A stretch of 45,125 nt of DNA, taken from positions 1 through 45,125 of the forward strand of contig JAEWHT010000255.1 in the NCBI GenBank assembly GCA_023387695.1. The letters are read 5' to 3'. This stretch comes from Pseudomonadota bacterium (GTDB lineage Bacteria; Pseudomonadota; Alphaproteobacteria; Rhizobiales; Xanthobacteraceae). This document shows positions 25,013 to 32,840 of the stretch, piece by piece. The notes under the pieces were generated by a model, which made no database searches, was not told where the DNA came from, and worked only from the letters and a program-made list of their open reading frames with translations. The position numbers and the translations under genes are program-made. Every line of letters begins with the position of its first letter. Within the stretch, counting starts at the first letter, position 1.

Positions 25013-27060
25013 TGAGAAGTCCCGTCACTTTCTGCGCTCTGCGCGCCGCCCTTGGCGATCCGCGGCATGATAATCCGAAAAGTAGTGCCTTGTCCCAGCT
25101 TGGATTCCAGCATCATCCGCCCGCCAAGCTGCTGGCTGACGAGGTTATAGACGATATGGAGGCCGAGTCCCGTGCCACCTTCGTTGCGTCGCGTGGTAAA
25201 GAATGGGTCAAAGGCCTGGCGCTGCACGTCGGGGGTCATGCCGGCCCCGTCATCGGCGAATATGATCTCGATATCGTCACTGCCGCGGGGCCGCGCCGAG
25301 ATCGCAATGGTGCCGGCGCGCCCGTCGGCAAAGGCGTGGTTGGCCGCGTTCAGGAAGAGGTTGGTCAGGATCTGGCCATAGGAGCCGGGATAACCGTCGA
25401 GCAGCAGCCCCTCGGGCACGTCGACCTGGAGCGTGATCGGCGCGCGTTTCAACACGGGCCTCAAGCTCGCGATGATCTGGTCGGTGGCTTCGCTCAATGA
25501 GAATTGCCGCCGCTCGGCATGGGAGCGGTCGACCGCCACCTGCTTGAACGACTGGATCAGCTCGCCGGCGCGGGTGAGGTTGGCGACGAGCTGCTGCGAG
25601 GCATCGCGCGAGGACTGCACGAACTCTTCCAGCTGCGAGCGGCGAAGCCCGCCGTCGCCCCTGAGCTGCGCCTCAAAAATCTCGGTGCGCCTCGCAAAGC
25701 TCGAGGCCACGGTCAGGCTGATGCCGATGGGATTGTTGACTTCGTGCGCGACGCCGGCGACGAGGCCGCCGAGCGCTGCGAGCCGCTCGGCATCGATCAG
25801 GTTCTGCTGCGCGGCGTTGAGCTCGAGCAGCGCGCTCTCGGCCTTTTCCTTCGATGCGCGCAGCTCGTCCTCGGTCTCGCGCTTGGCGACCGCGTTCTCG
25901 CGGAATACTTCCACCGCGCGCGCCATGGCGCCGACCTCGTCGCGGGCCTTGGTGCCCTGTACCTCGCGGCCGAGATCGCCGAGCGTGATCGCGCGCATCG
26001 CGGTCATGATCTGCTGCAGTGGCAGCCGGATCGACAGCGCGATCAGCACGCCGGCGGTGAGGATGATGCCGAGGAAGATCACCGCAATGGACAGCACGCG
26101 ACGCGAAATATCCGCCAACGTGCGGTCAAACGTCTCCTGCGCCTTCTGCTCGCGCTGGCGCATCTTGGTCGAGAGGTCGTCGATGGCACCGATCGCCTCG
26201 GCCTGGCTGGCGTCGATGGTGTTGCGAAGCAACTCCGTGCGGTTGGTCAGTTGCTCGCTGAGTTTCGCAAAGCCTTCGCGCAACGCGGTGGTGCGGGTCG
26301 CGAGCTTTTGCAGCGCCATCTTCTGCAGATCATTGTCCGCGAGATCGATCATGACAGGAATGGTCTTCTCGATCGTCTCGGTGTTGTGGCGCGCGTCGTC
26401 GGCTGCACCGGGCGATAGCGACAGATAGTAGGAATTCGCCGCGACCAGCATGGCGGTGAAGGCTTCGCGCGACTTGCCGAGCGAGGGCCAGATCAGCGCA
26501 TCGCGATGGCCGGTGGCGCCCTCGATGATCGAGTAGAGGCCCGCCATGTCCTTGGCCGGACCCTGCACCTGCTCCTCATAGGTCTTGGCGATGGTGGCCT
26601 GCACGCCGCGCAGTTCGCCGAAGCCGTTGAGGAAGCGGTCGGTGGTTCGCTCCAACTCCTCGACCGAGCCCGACAGCATCGGGTCCTTGGCGGCGCGGTC
26701 GGTCAGCGTGCCCAGCACGGCCTCGCGCAGCAGCAGGATCTCGGCGAACAGGTCCGGGCTCGGCTGATTGATGTAGCGGTGGATCAGGTTCTGCAGCCGC
26801 CCGGTCTCGCTTTCGAGCAGCGCCAGGATCCGGTCGGATTCGCGCACCTGGCGCACGTCGTCCCAGGCCGAGCCCAAAACTTGCGCGCCGTTCCAGATCA
26901 TCGCCACCAGCACGATCACCACGGCGGAGTTCAGCGCCGCGATCGACAGGATGCGCCAGCGGATCGGCACCGCGCGCAGCACGCCGACGAGGCGCGCGCG
27001 CAACCGCCCGATCGGGCCGGGCGGCCGCTCAGCGATCTCGCTGTGTCCGGTGGCGATCAA
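24982..27060 (-). CDS. Membrane sensor histidine kinase with large periplasmic domain
   Basis: 692 residues. TM1 at about 36-57 and TM2 at about 322-344 enclose a helical periplasmic domain of some 265 residues. A HAMP domain follows (RLPLQQIMTAMRAITLGDLG), then a coiled coil (about 390-425), HisKA with H439 in GGLVAGVAHEVNNPIG, and HATPase with N567/N571, DDGAGM (603-608) and GGTGLGL (628-634). It has no receiver of its own. It starts 6 bp after the TRAP-type binding protein and overlaps the next kinase, so sensing may involve that binding protein. Confidence 0.94.
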   Translation of the reverse strand: MIATGHSEIAERPPGPIGRLRARLVGVLRAVPIRWRILSIAALNSAVVIVLVAMIWNGAQVLGSAWDDVRQVRESDRILALLESETGRLQNLIHRYINQPSPDLFAEILLLREAVLGTLTDRAAKDPMLSGSVEELERTTDRFLNGFGELRGVQATIAKTYEEQVQGPAKDMAGLYSIIEGATGHRDALIWPSLGKSREAFTAMLVAANSYYLSLSPGAADDARHNTETIEKTIPVMIDLADNDLQKMALQKLATRTTALREGFAKLSEQLTNRTELLRNTIDASQAEAIGAIDDLSTKMRQREQKAQETFDRTLADISRRVLSIAVIFLGIILTAGVLIALSIRLPLQQIMTAMRAITLGDLGREVQGTKARDEVGAMARAVEVFRENAVAKRETEDELRASKEKAESALLELNAAQQNLIDAERLAALGGLVAGVAHEVNNPIGISLTVASSFARRTEIFEAQLRGDGGLRRSQLEEFVQSSRDASQQLVANLTRAGELIQSFKQVAVDRSHAERRQFSLSEATDQIIASLRPVLKRAPITLQVDVPEGLLLDGYPGSYGQILTNLFLNAANHAFADGRAGTIAISARPRGSDDIEIIFADDGAGMTPDVQRQAFDPFFTTRRNEGGTGLGLHIVYNLVSQQLGGRMMLESKLGQGTTFRIIMPRIAKGGAQSAESDGTSQWPNRTMSST

Positions 27061-27066
27061 GCGGCG

Positions 27067-28071
27067 TCACTCCACCTTGCGAATGCGTTCGATCAGCGCG
27101 GCCGCGGCGGGGTCCTGCGCCGCCTTGGCGTAGATATCAGCCATCGCGTCCTCGAACGGCTTGCGGTCGATGTCCTTGATGACGGTGATGCCGGCGGCCT
27201 CCGCCTTGCGCTGCGACTGCTCCTCGAGGTCGCGCCATTTCTCGCGCATGAACAGGCTGGAGCGTGCGGCCGCCTCCTTGAAGATGGTCTGGTCGTCCGC
27301 CGACAGACTGCGCCAGGCCTTGAGCGAGATCACCAGCACCTCCGGGCTCATCGTGTGCTCGGTGAGGGTGTAGAAGCCCGCATATTTGTAATGGTCGGTG
27401 GTCACGAAGGATGGCCAGTTGTTTTCGGCGCCGTCGATCAGATGGGTCGCGAGCCCGGTGAGCACCTGCCCGTACGGCAGTTCGACCGGCTCGGCACCGA
27501 GCGAGCGGATCATCTCGCTCATCAACTCCGATTGCTGCACCCGGATCCGCATGCCCTTGAGATCGGCAAGGCTCTTCACCGGACGGACGTTGTTGTAGAT
27601 CGATCGCGCCCCGGAATCGTAAAAGGCGAGCCCGACGAAGCCGTAAGGCTCGAAGCTGCCGAGGATTTCCCTGCCGATCGGTCCGTCCAGCACTTTCTGC
27701 ATGTGCTCGATGGACCGGAACAGGAACGGCATGGCGAGCACGTTCATCGCCGGGACGAAATTGCCGATCAGGGCCACATTGGTCCGGTTGAGGTCGATCG
27801 CGCCGGCGCGGGTCTGCTCGATCGTTTCTTTCTCCTCGCCGAGCTGGCGAGAGTGAAACACCTTGATCTCGTGGCGGCCGCCGGTGCGCTCAGCGATCAG
27901 CTCGCCCATGTAGCGCAGCGCCTGGACGGTCGGGTAATCCTCGGTCTGGGTGTCGGCCGCGCGAAATTCACGCGCAAAAACGCTCGTCGCGCACATCTTG
28001 AACGTGGCGAGCAGAAGCGCGACGAAAATCACCCCGGTCCGTGAGAGTTCGGCACGGTTTAACACTGGCAC
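27067..28071 (-). CDS. TRAP-type (DctP) periplasmic binding protein, no permease nearby
   Basis: About 334 residues from GTG 28071, chosen for GAGGGG 6 bases upstream; TTG 28077 is an alternative and the open frame extends further without a signal. A signal peptide (TGVIFVALLLATFKMCATSV) precedes the DctP fold: FRAADTQTEDYPTVQALRYM, then RQLGEEKETIEQTRAGAIDL, the ligand-binding SLADLKGMRIRVQQSELMSE and GLATHLIDGAENNWPSF. DctP proteins bind carboxylates for DctQM permeases, which are absent here. Instead a histidine kinase gene follows 6 bp later, suggesting a sensory role. Confidence 0.9.
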   Translation of the reverse strand: MPVLNRAELSRTGVIFVALLLATFKMCATSVFAREFRAADTQTEDYPTVQALRYMGELIAERTGGRHEIKVFHSRQLGEEKETIEQTRAGAIDLNRTNVALIGNFVPAMNVLAMPFLFRSIEHMQKVLDGPIGREILGSFEPYGFVGLAFYDSGARSIYNNVRPVKSLADLKGMRIRVQQSELMSEMIRSLGAEPVELPYGQVLTGLATHLIDGAENNWPSFVTTDHYKYAGFYTLTEHTMSPEVLVISLKAWRSLSADDQTIFKEAAARSSLFMREKWRDLEEQSQRKAEAAGITVIKDIDRKPFEDAMADIYAKAAQDPAAAALIERIRKVE

Positions 28072-28121
28072 ACTCAACCCCTCGGAGATGGAGTCTATGG
28101 CGGGACCAAAAGGTTCAATGC

Positions 28122-28181
28122 AATCTAAAGCGTTTTCGAGCGAAGTGGATACCGGTTCGCGTGAAGAAAACGCGTAAAAAC
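28122..28181. repeat. Rhizobial palindromic element in divergent promoter region
   Basis: GCGTTTTC (28130-28137) pairs with GAAAACGC (28166-28173). Between them is CGAAGTGGATACCGGTTCGC with its own CGAA/TTCG pair. I recognise the sequence as one that recurs between genes in Bradyrhizobium and related genera. It lies between the TRAP-type binding protein (minus) and UgpB-like gene (plus), 50 bp before the former, so it could affect the signalling operon promoter. The rest of 28072-28330 shows no gene. Confidence 0.65.
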
Positions 28182-28330
28182 TAAAGATCCAGATGGTAAA
28201 GGGAAGGCCATCCCGCGCCTTGCCGATGATTGTGCAGCGCGACCGGCCTTTATTCCCGGTTGAAACGACGGGTGCCGCGCCGTAAGCAGGGTGCGGTCGT
28301 CTTTTGCCGCTCGATACGGGAAGAGCCATC

Positions 28331-29656
28331 TTGATTTCAGCATTGCGCCTTTTGCAGGTCGCCGCCGCCGCTGCGGTCCTTACATTCAGCTTACAGGCGC
28401 AAGCAGCCACCGACATCGCGTGGTGGCACGCCATGTCGGGCGAACTCGGCAAGCAGCTTGAAAAGCTCGCTTCGGATTTCAACGCTTCGCAATCCGATTA
28501 CCGCGTCGTGCCGACGTACAAGGGCAATTACACCGAGACGGTCACGGCCGCGATCTTCGCGTTCCGCTCGCGCAGCCAGCCAGCGATCGTCCAGGTCAAC
28601 GAGGTCGCGACCGCGACGATGACCGCGGCAAAAGGTGCGATCTATCCGGTCTACAGCATGATGCGCGACATGGGCGAGCCATTCTCGCTCAACGATTATC
28701 TCCCGGCGGTCTCCGGCTATTACACAGATGCCGCCGGCAATCTGTTGTCGTTCCCGTTCAACTCGTCGACGCCGATCCTCTATTACAACAAGAGCATGTT
28801 CCGCGCCGCCGGTCTTGATCCCGAGACGCCGCCGAAGACCTGGCCCGAACTCGGCGCACTTGCAAAACGCTTGCGCGACTACGGCGCTGTCTGCGGTTTC
28901 ACCACGTCATGGCCGTCCTGGATCCATGTCGAGAATCTTTCCGCCTACCACAATCTGCCGCTGGCGACGCGCGCCAACGGCTTTGCCGGCCTCGATGCGG
29001 AGCTGGCGATCAACAATCCGGTCGTGGTCAAGCACATCGCCCAACTCGCCGAATGGCAAAAGACAAAACTGTACGACTACAGCGGCCGCGGGCAGGCGGC
29101 GGAGCCGCGCTTCCAGAACGGCGAATGCGGCATCTTCATCGGCTCCTCAGCGACGCGTGCCGACATCAAGGCGAATTCGAAATTCGAGATCGGCTATGGC
29201 CTGATGCCCTATTGGCCCGACGTGCAGGGCGCGCCGCAGAACTCCATCATCGGCGGCGCCACGCTCTGGGTGCTGCGCGACCGGCCGCGTGATGAATACA
29301 AGGGCGTGGCGCGGTTCTTCGCTTATCTGTCGCAGCCCGGCGTGCAGGCGGCCTGGCACCAGAACACCGGATATCTGCCGATCACCCGCGCCGCCTTCGA
29401 GTTGACGCGCGCGCAAGGCTTCTACGAGCGCAATCCGGGCTCGGAGATCTCGTTCGAGGAGATCACGCTGCACCCGCCGACCGAGAATTCGAAGGGCATC
29501 CGGCTCGGCTCGTTCAACCTGATCCGCGGCACGATCGAGGAAGAGCTGGAGCAGGCCTTTGCCGGCCAGAAGAGTGCGAAAGCCGCCCTCGATTCCGCCG
29601 TCGAGCGCGGCAACAAACTCCTGCGCCAATTCGAGCGCGCAAGTCCGGAGCGGTAA
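28331..29656 (+). CDS. UgpB-like ABC periplasmic binding protein, orphan
   Basis: About 441 residues. TTG 28331 is preferred because GGGAAGAG stands 5-6 bases upstream; a TTG at 28304 is the alternative. A signal peptide (LLQVAAAAAVLTFSLQAQA) is followed by the sn-glycerol-3-phosphate binding protein pattern: DIAWWHAMSGELGKQLEKLA, YKGNYTETVTAAIFAFRSRS, SFPFNSSTPILYYNKSMF, WPSWIHVENLSAYHNLP and IGGATLWVL. Residues that bind the phosphate in UgpB (WWHAM, SSTP, GGATLW) are conserved. The ugpAEC genes do not follow; a repeat and an unrelated gene do. Divergent from the TRAP-type gene. Confidence 0.9.
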   Translation: MISALRLLQVAAAAAVLTFSLQAQAATDIAWWHAMSGELGKQLEKLASDFNASQSDYRVVPTYKGNYTETVTAAIFAFRSRSQPAIVQVNEVATATMTAAKGAIYPVYSMMRDMGEPFSLNDYLPAVSGYYTDAAGNLLSFPFNSSTPILYYNKSMFRAAGLDPETPPKTWPELGALAKRLRDYGAVCGFTTSWPSWIHVENLSAYHNLPLATRANGFAGLDAELAINNPVVVKHIAQLAEWQKTKLYDYSGRGQAAEPRFQNGECGIFIGSSATRADIKANSKFEIGYGLMPYWPDVQGAPQNSIIGGATLWVLRDRPRDEYKGVARFFAYLSQPGVQAAWHQNTGYLPITRAAFELTRAQGFYERNPGSEISFEEITLHPPTENSKGIRLGSFNLIRGTIEEELEQAFAGQKSAKAALDSAVERGNKLLRQFERASPER

Positions 29657-29698
29657 GCACCTGTGAGACTTGAATTCGTTGTGGCCGCGGCGGCGGTG

Positions 29699-29848
29699 CG
29701 CTCCCTCCCCCGCATGCGGGGGAGGGTTGGGGAGAGGGTCTCTCTGCAATGGGACAATCCCCTAGAGGAAGGAACCCCCACCCGGCGCGCGGGACGATGC
29801 TTCGCATCGCCCGGGACGCGCCGACCTCCCCCGCAAGCGGGAGAGGTG
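29699..29848. repeat. Intergenic repeat, copy 2 of a two-copy element
   Basis: It starts CGCTCCCTCCCCCGCATGCG and ends CCTCCCCCGCAAGCGGGAGA, again an outer inverted repeat. The inside holds GGAGAGGGTCTCTCTGCAAT and the palindrome CGATGCTTCGCATCG, as in 18702-18850. It fills most of the gap between the UgpB-like gene and the APH-fold gene. Identity to copy 1 is high by eye, with a few base changes in arms and centre. Confidence 0.85.
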
Positions 29849-29884
29849 CACCGTTTTCCTGGCTCGCACTGAATCAATAAGCGA

Positions 29885-30850
29885 ATGCAAATGACCGGCG
29901 CTCCATCGCAGAAGCTTCCTCGTTTCGCCGACGCCGAGTCCTTCCGCGCCTGGCGCTCCCAGCCCGAGCAATGGCTACCCATCGCGCTCGACATCGCACA
30001 CAGCTACCGCCTCGATGTCTCCGCGCCGCACGTCTTCTCAACCGGCACCAATCTCGTCGTCGGGCTCAACGAAAAACTGATCCTGAAAATCTTCCCGCCG
30101 CTGCTGCGCGCGCAATTCGTCTCCGAGCGCGGCTCGCTAATGCAGCTCAACGGCCGGCTTCATCTGCCGATTCCGGAGATCGTCGGGGAGGGCGAGCGCG
30201 ATGGCTGGCCCTATCTGATCATCACGCGTCTCACAGGCACGCTCGGCTCGGAGGTCTGGCCACAATTCGCCGAAGCGCAGAAGGAGCGCGTGCTGCGCCA
30301 GATCGGTGAAACCATCGCGGCCGTGCAGCGCGTGCCGCTCGGTCCGCTAGCAGAGATCGAACCGCGCTGGGATGCGTTCATGCGCGCGCAGATGCAGGGC
30401 TGCCTTAGCAGGCACACCCGCCTCGGACTCGCACCAAAATTCCTCGCAGGGCTGGATGATCTCCTGCGCGATGCTACGGCGCTGATTCCAATAGACGCTC
30501 CACCGGTGATCCTGATCGGCGAATATATTCCCGAGAATTTTCTGCTCGCCTGCCACGACGGAGACTGGTCGCTCGCCGGCCTGTTCGATTTCGGCGATGT
30601 CAGGGCAGGCTGGCGCGATTACGATCTGCTCGGCCCCAGCGCCTTCATGTCGGCGGGCCGGCCGGGGAGGGTGCGCAGCCTGCTCGAAGGTTTCGGCTAC
30701 ACCAAGCCTGACTTCGCGCTGAAGCGACGCCTGATGGCCCTGATGCTGTTGCACCAGGCCAGCGACCTCAACAGCCACATCTGCATCGAAGGCTGGCAGG
30801 ACAAGGCGGATGATCTGGTCGAGCTGCAGGAGTTGATCTGGGCGGAGTGA
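29885..30850 (+). CDS. APH-fold (aminoglycoside phosphotransferase-like) protein with unusual catalytic loop
   Basis: 321 residues; ATG 29885 or 29891 (MQM), neither with a strong ribosome site. The kinase-like N-lobe has FSTGTNLVVGLNEKLILKIF (Lys68) and the C-lobe the metal-binding LFDFGDVRAGWRDYDLLGP (D235). The catalytic loop normally HxDxxxxN reads ILIGEYIPENFLL (211-218): the His is Ile211 and the Asp is Glu213, with Asn218 kept. This may change or abolish phosphotransfer. It is not evidence of antibiotic resistance. Isolated gene between two repeats. Confidence 0.78.
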   Translation: MQMTGAPSQKLPRFADAESFRAWRSQPEQWLPIALDIAHSYRLDVSAPHVFSTGTNLVVGLNEKLILKIFPPLLRAQFVSERGSLMQLNGRLHLPIPEIVGEGERDGWPYLIITRLTGTLGSEVWPQFAEAQKERVLRQIGETIAAVQRVPLGPLAEIEPRWDAFMRAQMQGCLSRHTRLGLAPKFLAGLDDLLRDATALIPIDAPPVILIGEYIPENFLLACHDGDWSLAGLFDFGDVRAGWRDYDLLGPSAFMSAGRPGRVRSLLEGFGYTKPDFALKRRLMALMLLHQASDLNSHICIEGWQDKADDLVELQELIWAE

Positions 30851-30883
30851 ATGTCGCTCTCTCCGTCGCGGGCCGCGCCCTTC

Positions 30884-30987
30884 CCGTCATTCCGGGGCGC
30901 CGCGAAGCGGCGAGCCCGGAATCCATCGGGCCGCAAGACCTGCAGGACAATCCGGGCTCGATGCTGCGCATCGCCCCGGAATGACGG
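30884..30987. repeat. Palindromic intergenic element, relative of 15365-15462
   Basis: CCGTCATTCCGGGGCGCCGC at the left and ATCGCCCCGGAATGACGG at the right form the outer pair. Inner parts CGCCGCGAAGCGGCG and CGGGCTCGATGCTGCGCATC also fold. It opens the 360-bp gap before the ABC operon; the remainder of that gap holds the control region. Confidence 0.8.
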
Positions 30988-30989
30988 TT

Positions 30990-31057
30990 TTGCTTATTAG
31001 GCGTGCTCTTCAACAAATAAGCCTGCAAAATAAGCAAATGCTTTGCTTTGTATGCAA
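30990..31057 (+). promoter_or_regulatory. Candidate activator/repressor sites upstream of the sigma-54 promoter
   Basis: Three GCTTATT/AATAAGC half-sites occur: 30992-30998 (inverted), 31016-31022 and 31029-31035; TTGCTTATT and AATAAGCAA form a 9-bp inverted pair. A separate palindrome TTGTATGCAA is at 31048-31057. The latter resembles TTGTGTACAG beside the atzF promoter (41175-41184) and FCD-type GntR sites. Distance (about 125-190 bp above the start site) suits enhancer-type binding. Function is inferred. Confidence 0.4.
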
Positions 31058-31153
31058 TGACCGGGCCTCAGAGATTAAAGGCCAAGCTCGCTAAAGCCGA
31101 AATTCCAGAAACAATATCAATACACTAACTCAATTTTAACCTCTCGCTAACCC

Positions 31154-31170
31154 TTGGCACGAACCTTGCG
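31154..31170 (+). promoter_or_regulatory. Sigma-54 (RpoN) promoter of the ABC-atz operon
   Basis: TTGGCACGAACCTTGC matches the -24/-12 consensus: GG at 31156-31157 and GC at 31168-31169 with exactly 10 bases between. Transcription would start near 31181, about 30 bp before the ATG at 31212, whose GGAG is at 31201-31204. This predicts control by NtrC or a similar enhancer-binding activator, in line with nitrogen scavenging. Confidence 0.8.
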
Positions 31171-31211
31171 AATCCAGTTCCAACCAGAAACTTCCGTGTT
31201 GGAGCAGGCTC

Positions 31212-32834
31212 ATGAAGCGTCGCGATTTCCTCAAGTCCGTATCTGGATTGGCCGCCGGCGCGGCGCTTCCGGCGATGCCAGAGGTCATCTCCTCGGCCTA
31301 TGCCGATGCGCGCTCGGAGACGCTGCTGATCGTCTCGGAGGGTGGCCCCAACAATCTCGACATCCATGGCGTCGGCACCAACGTGCCCGGCTATGAAGTG
31401 TCCTGGAATTGCTACGACCGGCTGATCAGCCACGAGATGAAAGCCGGCCCCGGCGGCGTGCCCTATTACGACCGCGACAAGTTCAAGCCCGAGCTCGCCG
31501 AGGAATTCAAGATCGACGACATGTCGGTCACCTTCAAGCTGCGCAAGAACGCCAAATTCCACGACGGCACGCCGGTCACCGCCAAGGACGTGAAGTGGTC
31601 GCTCGACCGCGCCGTCAGCGTCGGCGGCTTCCCCACCTTCCAGATGAGCGCGGGCTCTCTCACCAAGCCGGAGCAGTTCGTCGTGATCGACGACTACACG
31701 GTGCGCGTCGACTTCCTGAAGAAGGACAGGCTGACGGTCCCCGATCTCGCCGTCATCGTCCCCTGCATCGTCAACTCGGAACTGGTGAAGAAGAACGCCA
31801 GCGAGAAGGATCCTTGGGGTCTCGAATTCACCAAGCAGCAGACTGCCGGCTCCGGCGCCTACAAGGTGACGAAGTGGACGGCCGGCACCGAAGTCGTCAT
31901 GGAGCGCAACGAAGACTGGGTGTGCGGTCCGCTGCCGAAGATCAAGCGCGTGATCTGGCGCATGGTGCCGCAGGCCGGCAACCGCCGCGCCCTCTTGGAG
32001 CGTGGTGACGCCGACATCTCCTACGAACTCCCGAACAAGGATTTCCAGGAGATGAAGGCCAGCGGCAAGCTCAACGTGGTGTCGCTGCCGTTCTCCAACG
32101 GCATCCAGTATATCGGCATGAACGTCACCAAGCCGCCCTTCGACAACCCGAAGGTTCGTCAGGCCGTCGCCTACGCGCTGCCCTATCAGAAGATCATGGA
32201 TGCCGTGATGTTCGGGCTGGCGAACCCGATGTTCGGCGCCGCCAAGGACAAGCCGACCGAAGTCGCCTGGCCGCAGCCGCACAAGTACAACACCGACATC
32301 GAGAAGGCGAAGGCGCTGATGGCGGAAGCCGGCGTCGCCGGCGGCTTCGAGACCACGATCTCGTTCGACCTGAATTTCGCCGGCGTCAACGAGCCGCTCT
32401 GCGTGCTGGTGCAGGAGAGTCTCGCGCAGATCGGCATCAAGACCACCATCAACAAGGTGCCCGGCGCCAACTGGCGCACCGAATTGAACAAGAAGGAAAT
32501 GCCGCTCTTCACCAACGTGTTCTCGGGCTGGCTCGATTACCCCGAGTACTTCTTCTACTGGTGCTATCACGGCAACAATTCCGTCTTCAACACCATGAGC
32601 TACAAGTCGGCGGAGATGGACAAGCTGATCGACGGCGCACGCACGGCTGCTGCGACCGGCGACATGGCGACCTACGATACCGACGTGAAGGGCTTCGTCG
32701 ATCTCGCCTATACCGACATCCCGCGCATTCCGCTGTATCAGCCGTTCGTCAACGTCGCGATGCAGAAGAACATCAGCGGCTACCAGTATTGGTTCCACCG
32801 TCGCCTGGATTATCGCGCGATGGCGAAGGGGTGA
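31212..32834 (+). CDS. Peptide/nickel-type ABC transporter binding protein
   Basis: 540 residues with a Tat signal (MKRRDFLKSVSGLAAGAALP). Family-5 solute-binding pattern: LAEEFKIDDMSVTFKLRKNA, KFHDGTPVTAKDVKWSLDRA, GSGAYKVTKW, RRALLERGDADISYELP and NPKVRQAVAYALPYQKIMDA. Export in the folded state by Tat is notable for this class. It heads an operon with permeases (6-bp gap), ATPases and AtzG/E/H-like genes, so the ligand is probably a nitrogen compound feeding those enzymes and not a peptide. GGAG at 7 bases fixes the start. Confidence 0.93.
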   Translation: MKRRDFLKSVSGLAAGAALPAMPEVISSAYADARSETLLIVSEGGPNNLDIHGVGTNVPGYEVSWNCYDRLISHEMKAGPGGVPYYDRDKFKPELAEEFKIDDMSVTFKLRKNAKFHDGTPVTAKDVKWSLDRAVSVGGFPTFQMSAGSLTKPEQFVVIDDYTVRVDFLKKDRLTVPDLAVIVPCIVNSELVKKNASEKDPWGLEFTKQQTAGSGAYKVTKWTAGTEVVMERNEDWVCGPLPKIKRVIWRMVPQAGNRRALLERGDADISYELPNKDFQEMKASGKLNVVSLPFSNGIQYIGMNVTKPPFDNPKVRQAVAYALPYQKIMDAVMFGLANPMFGAAKDKPTEVAWPQPHKYNTDIEKAKALMAEAGVAGGFETTISFDLNFAGVNEPLCVLVQESLAQIGIKTTINKVPGANWRTELNKKEMPLFTNVFSGWLDYPEYFFYWCYHGNNSVFNTMSYKSAEMDKLIDGARTAAATGDMATYDTDVKGFVDLAYTDIPRIPLYQPFVNVAMQKNISGYQYWFHRRLDYRAMAKG

Positions 32835-32840
32835 GCCGTC

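Noticed and set aside
29885..30850. Aminoglycoside resistance gene
   Set aside because: The fold is APH-like but the catalytic HxD is missing, and the family has many non-resistance members; no basis for a resistance call.
31038..31057. NtrC-type site (TGCAC-N-GTGCA) upstream of the operon
   Set aside because: TGC and GCA are present near 31039-31056 but with spacing 12 and weak flanks, so it does not match the usual NtrC site.
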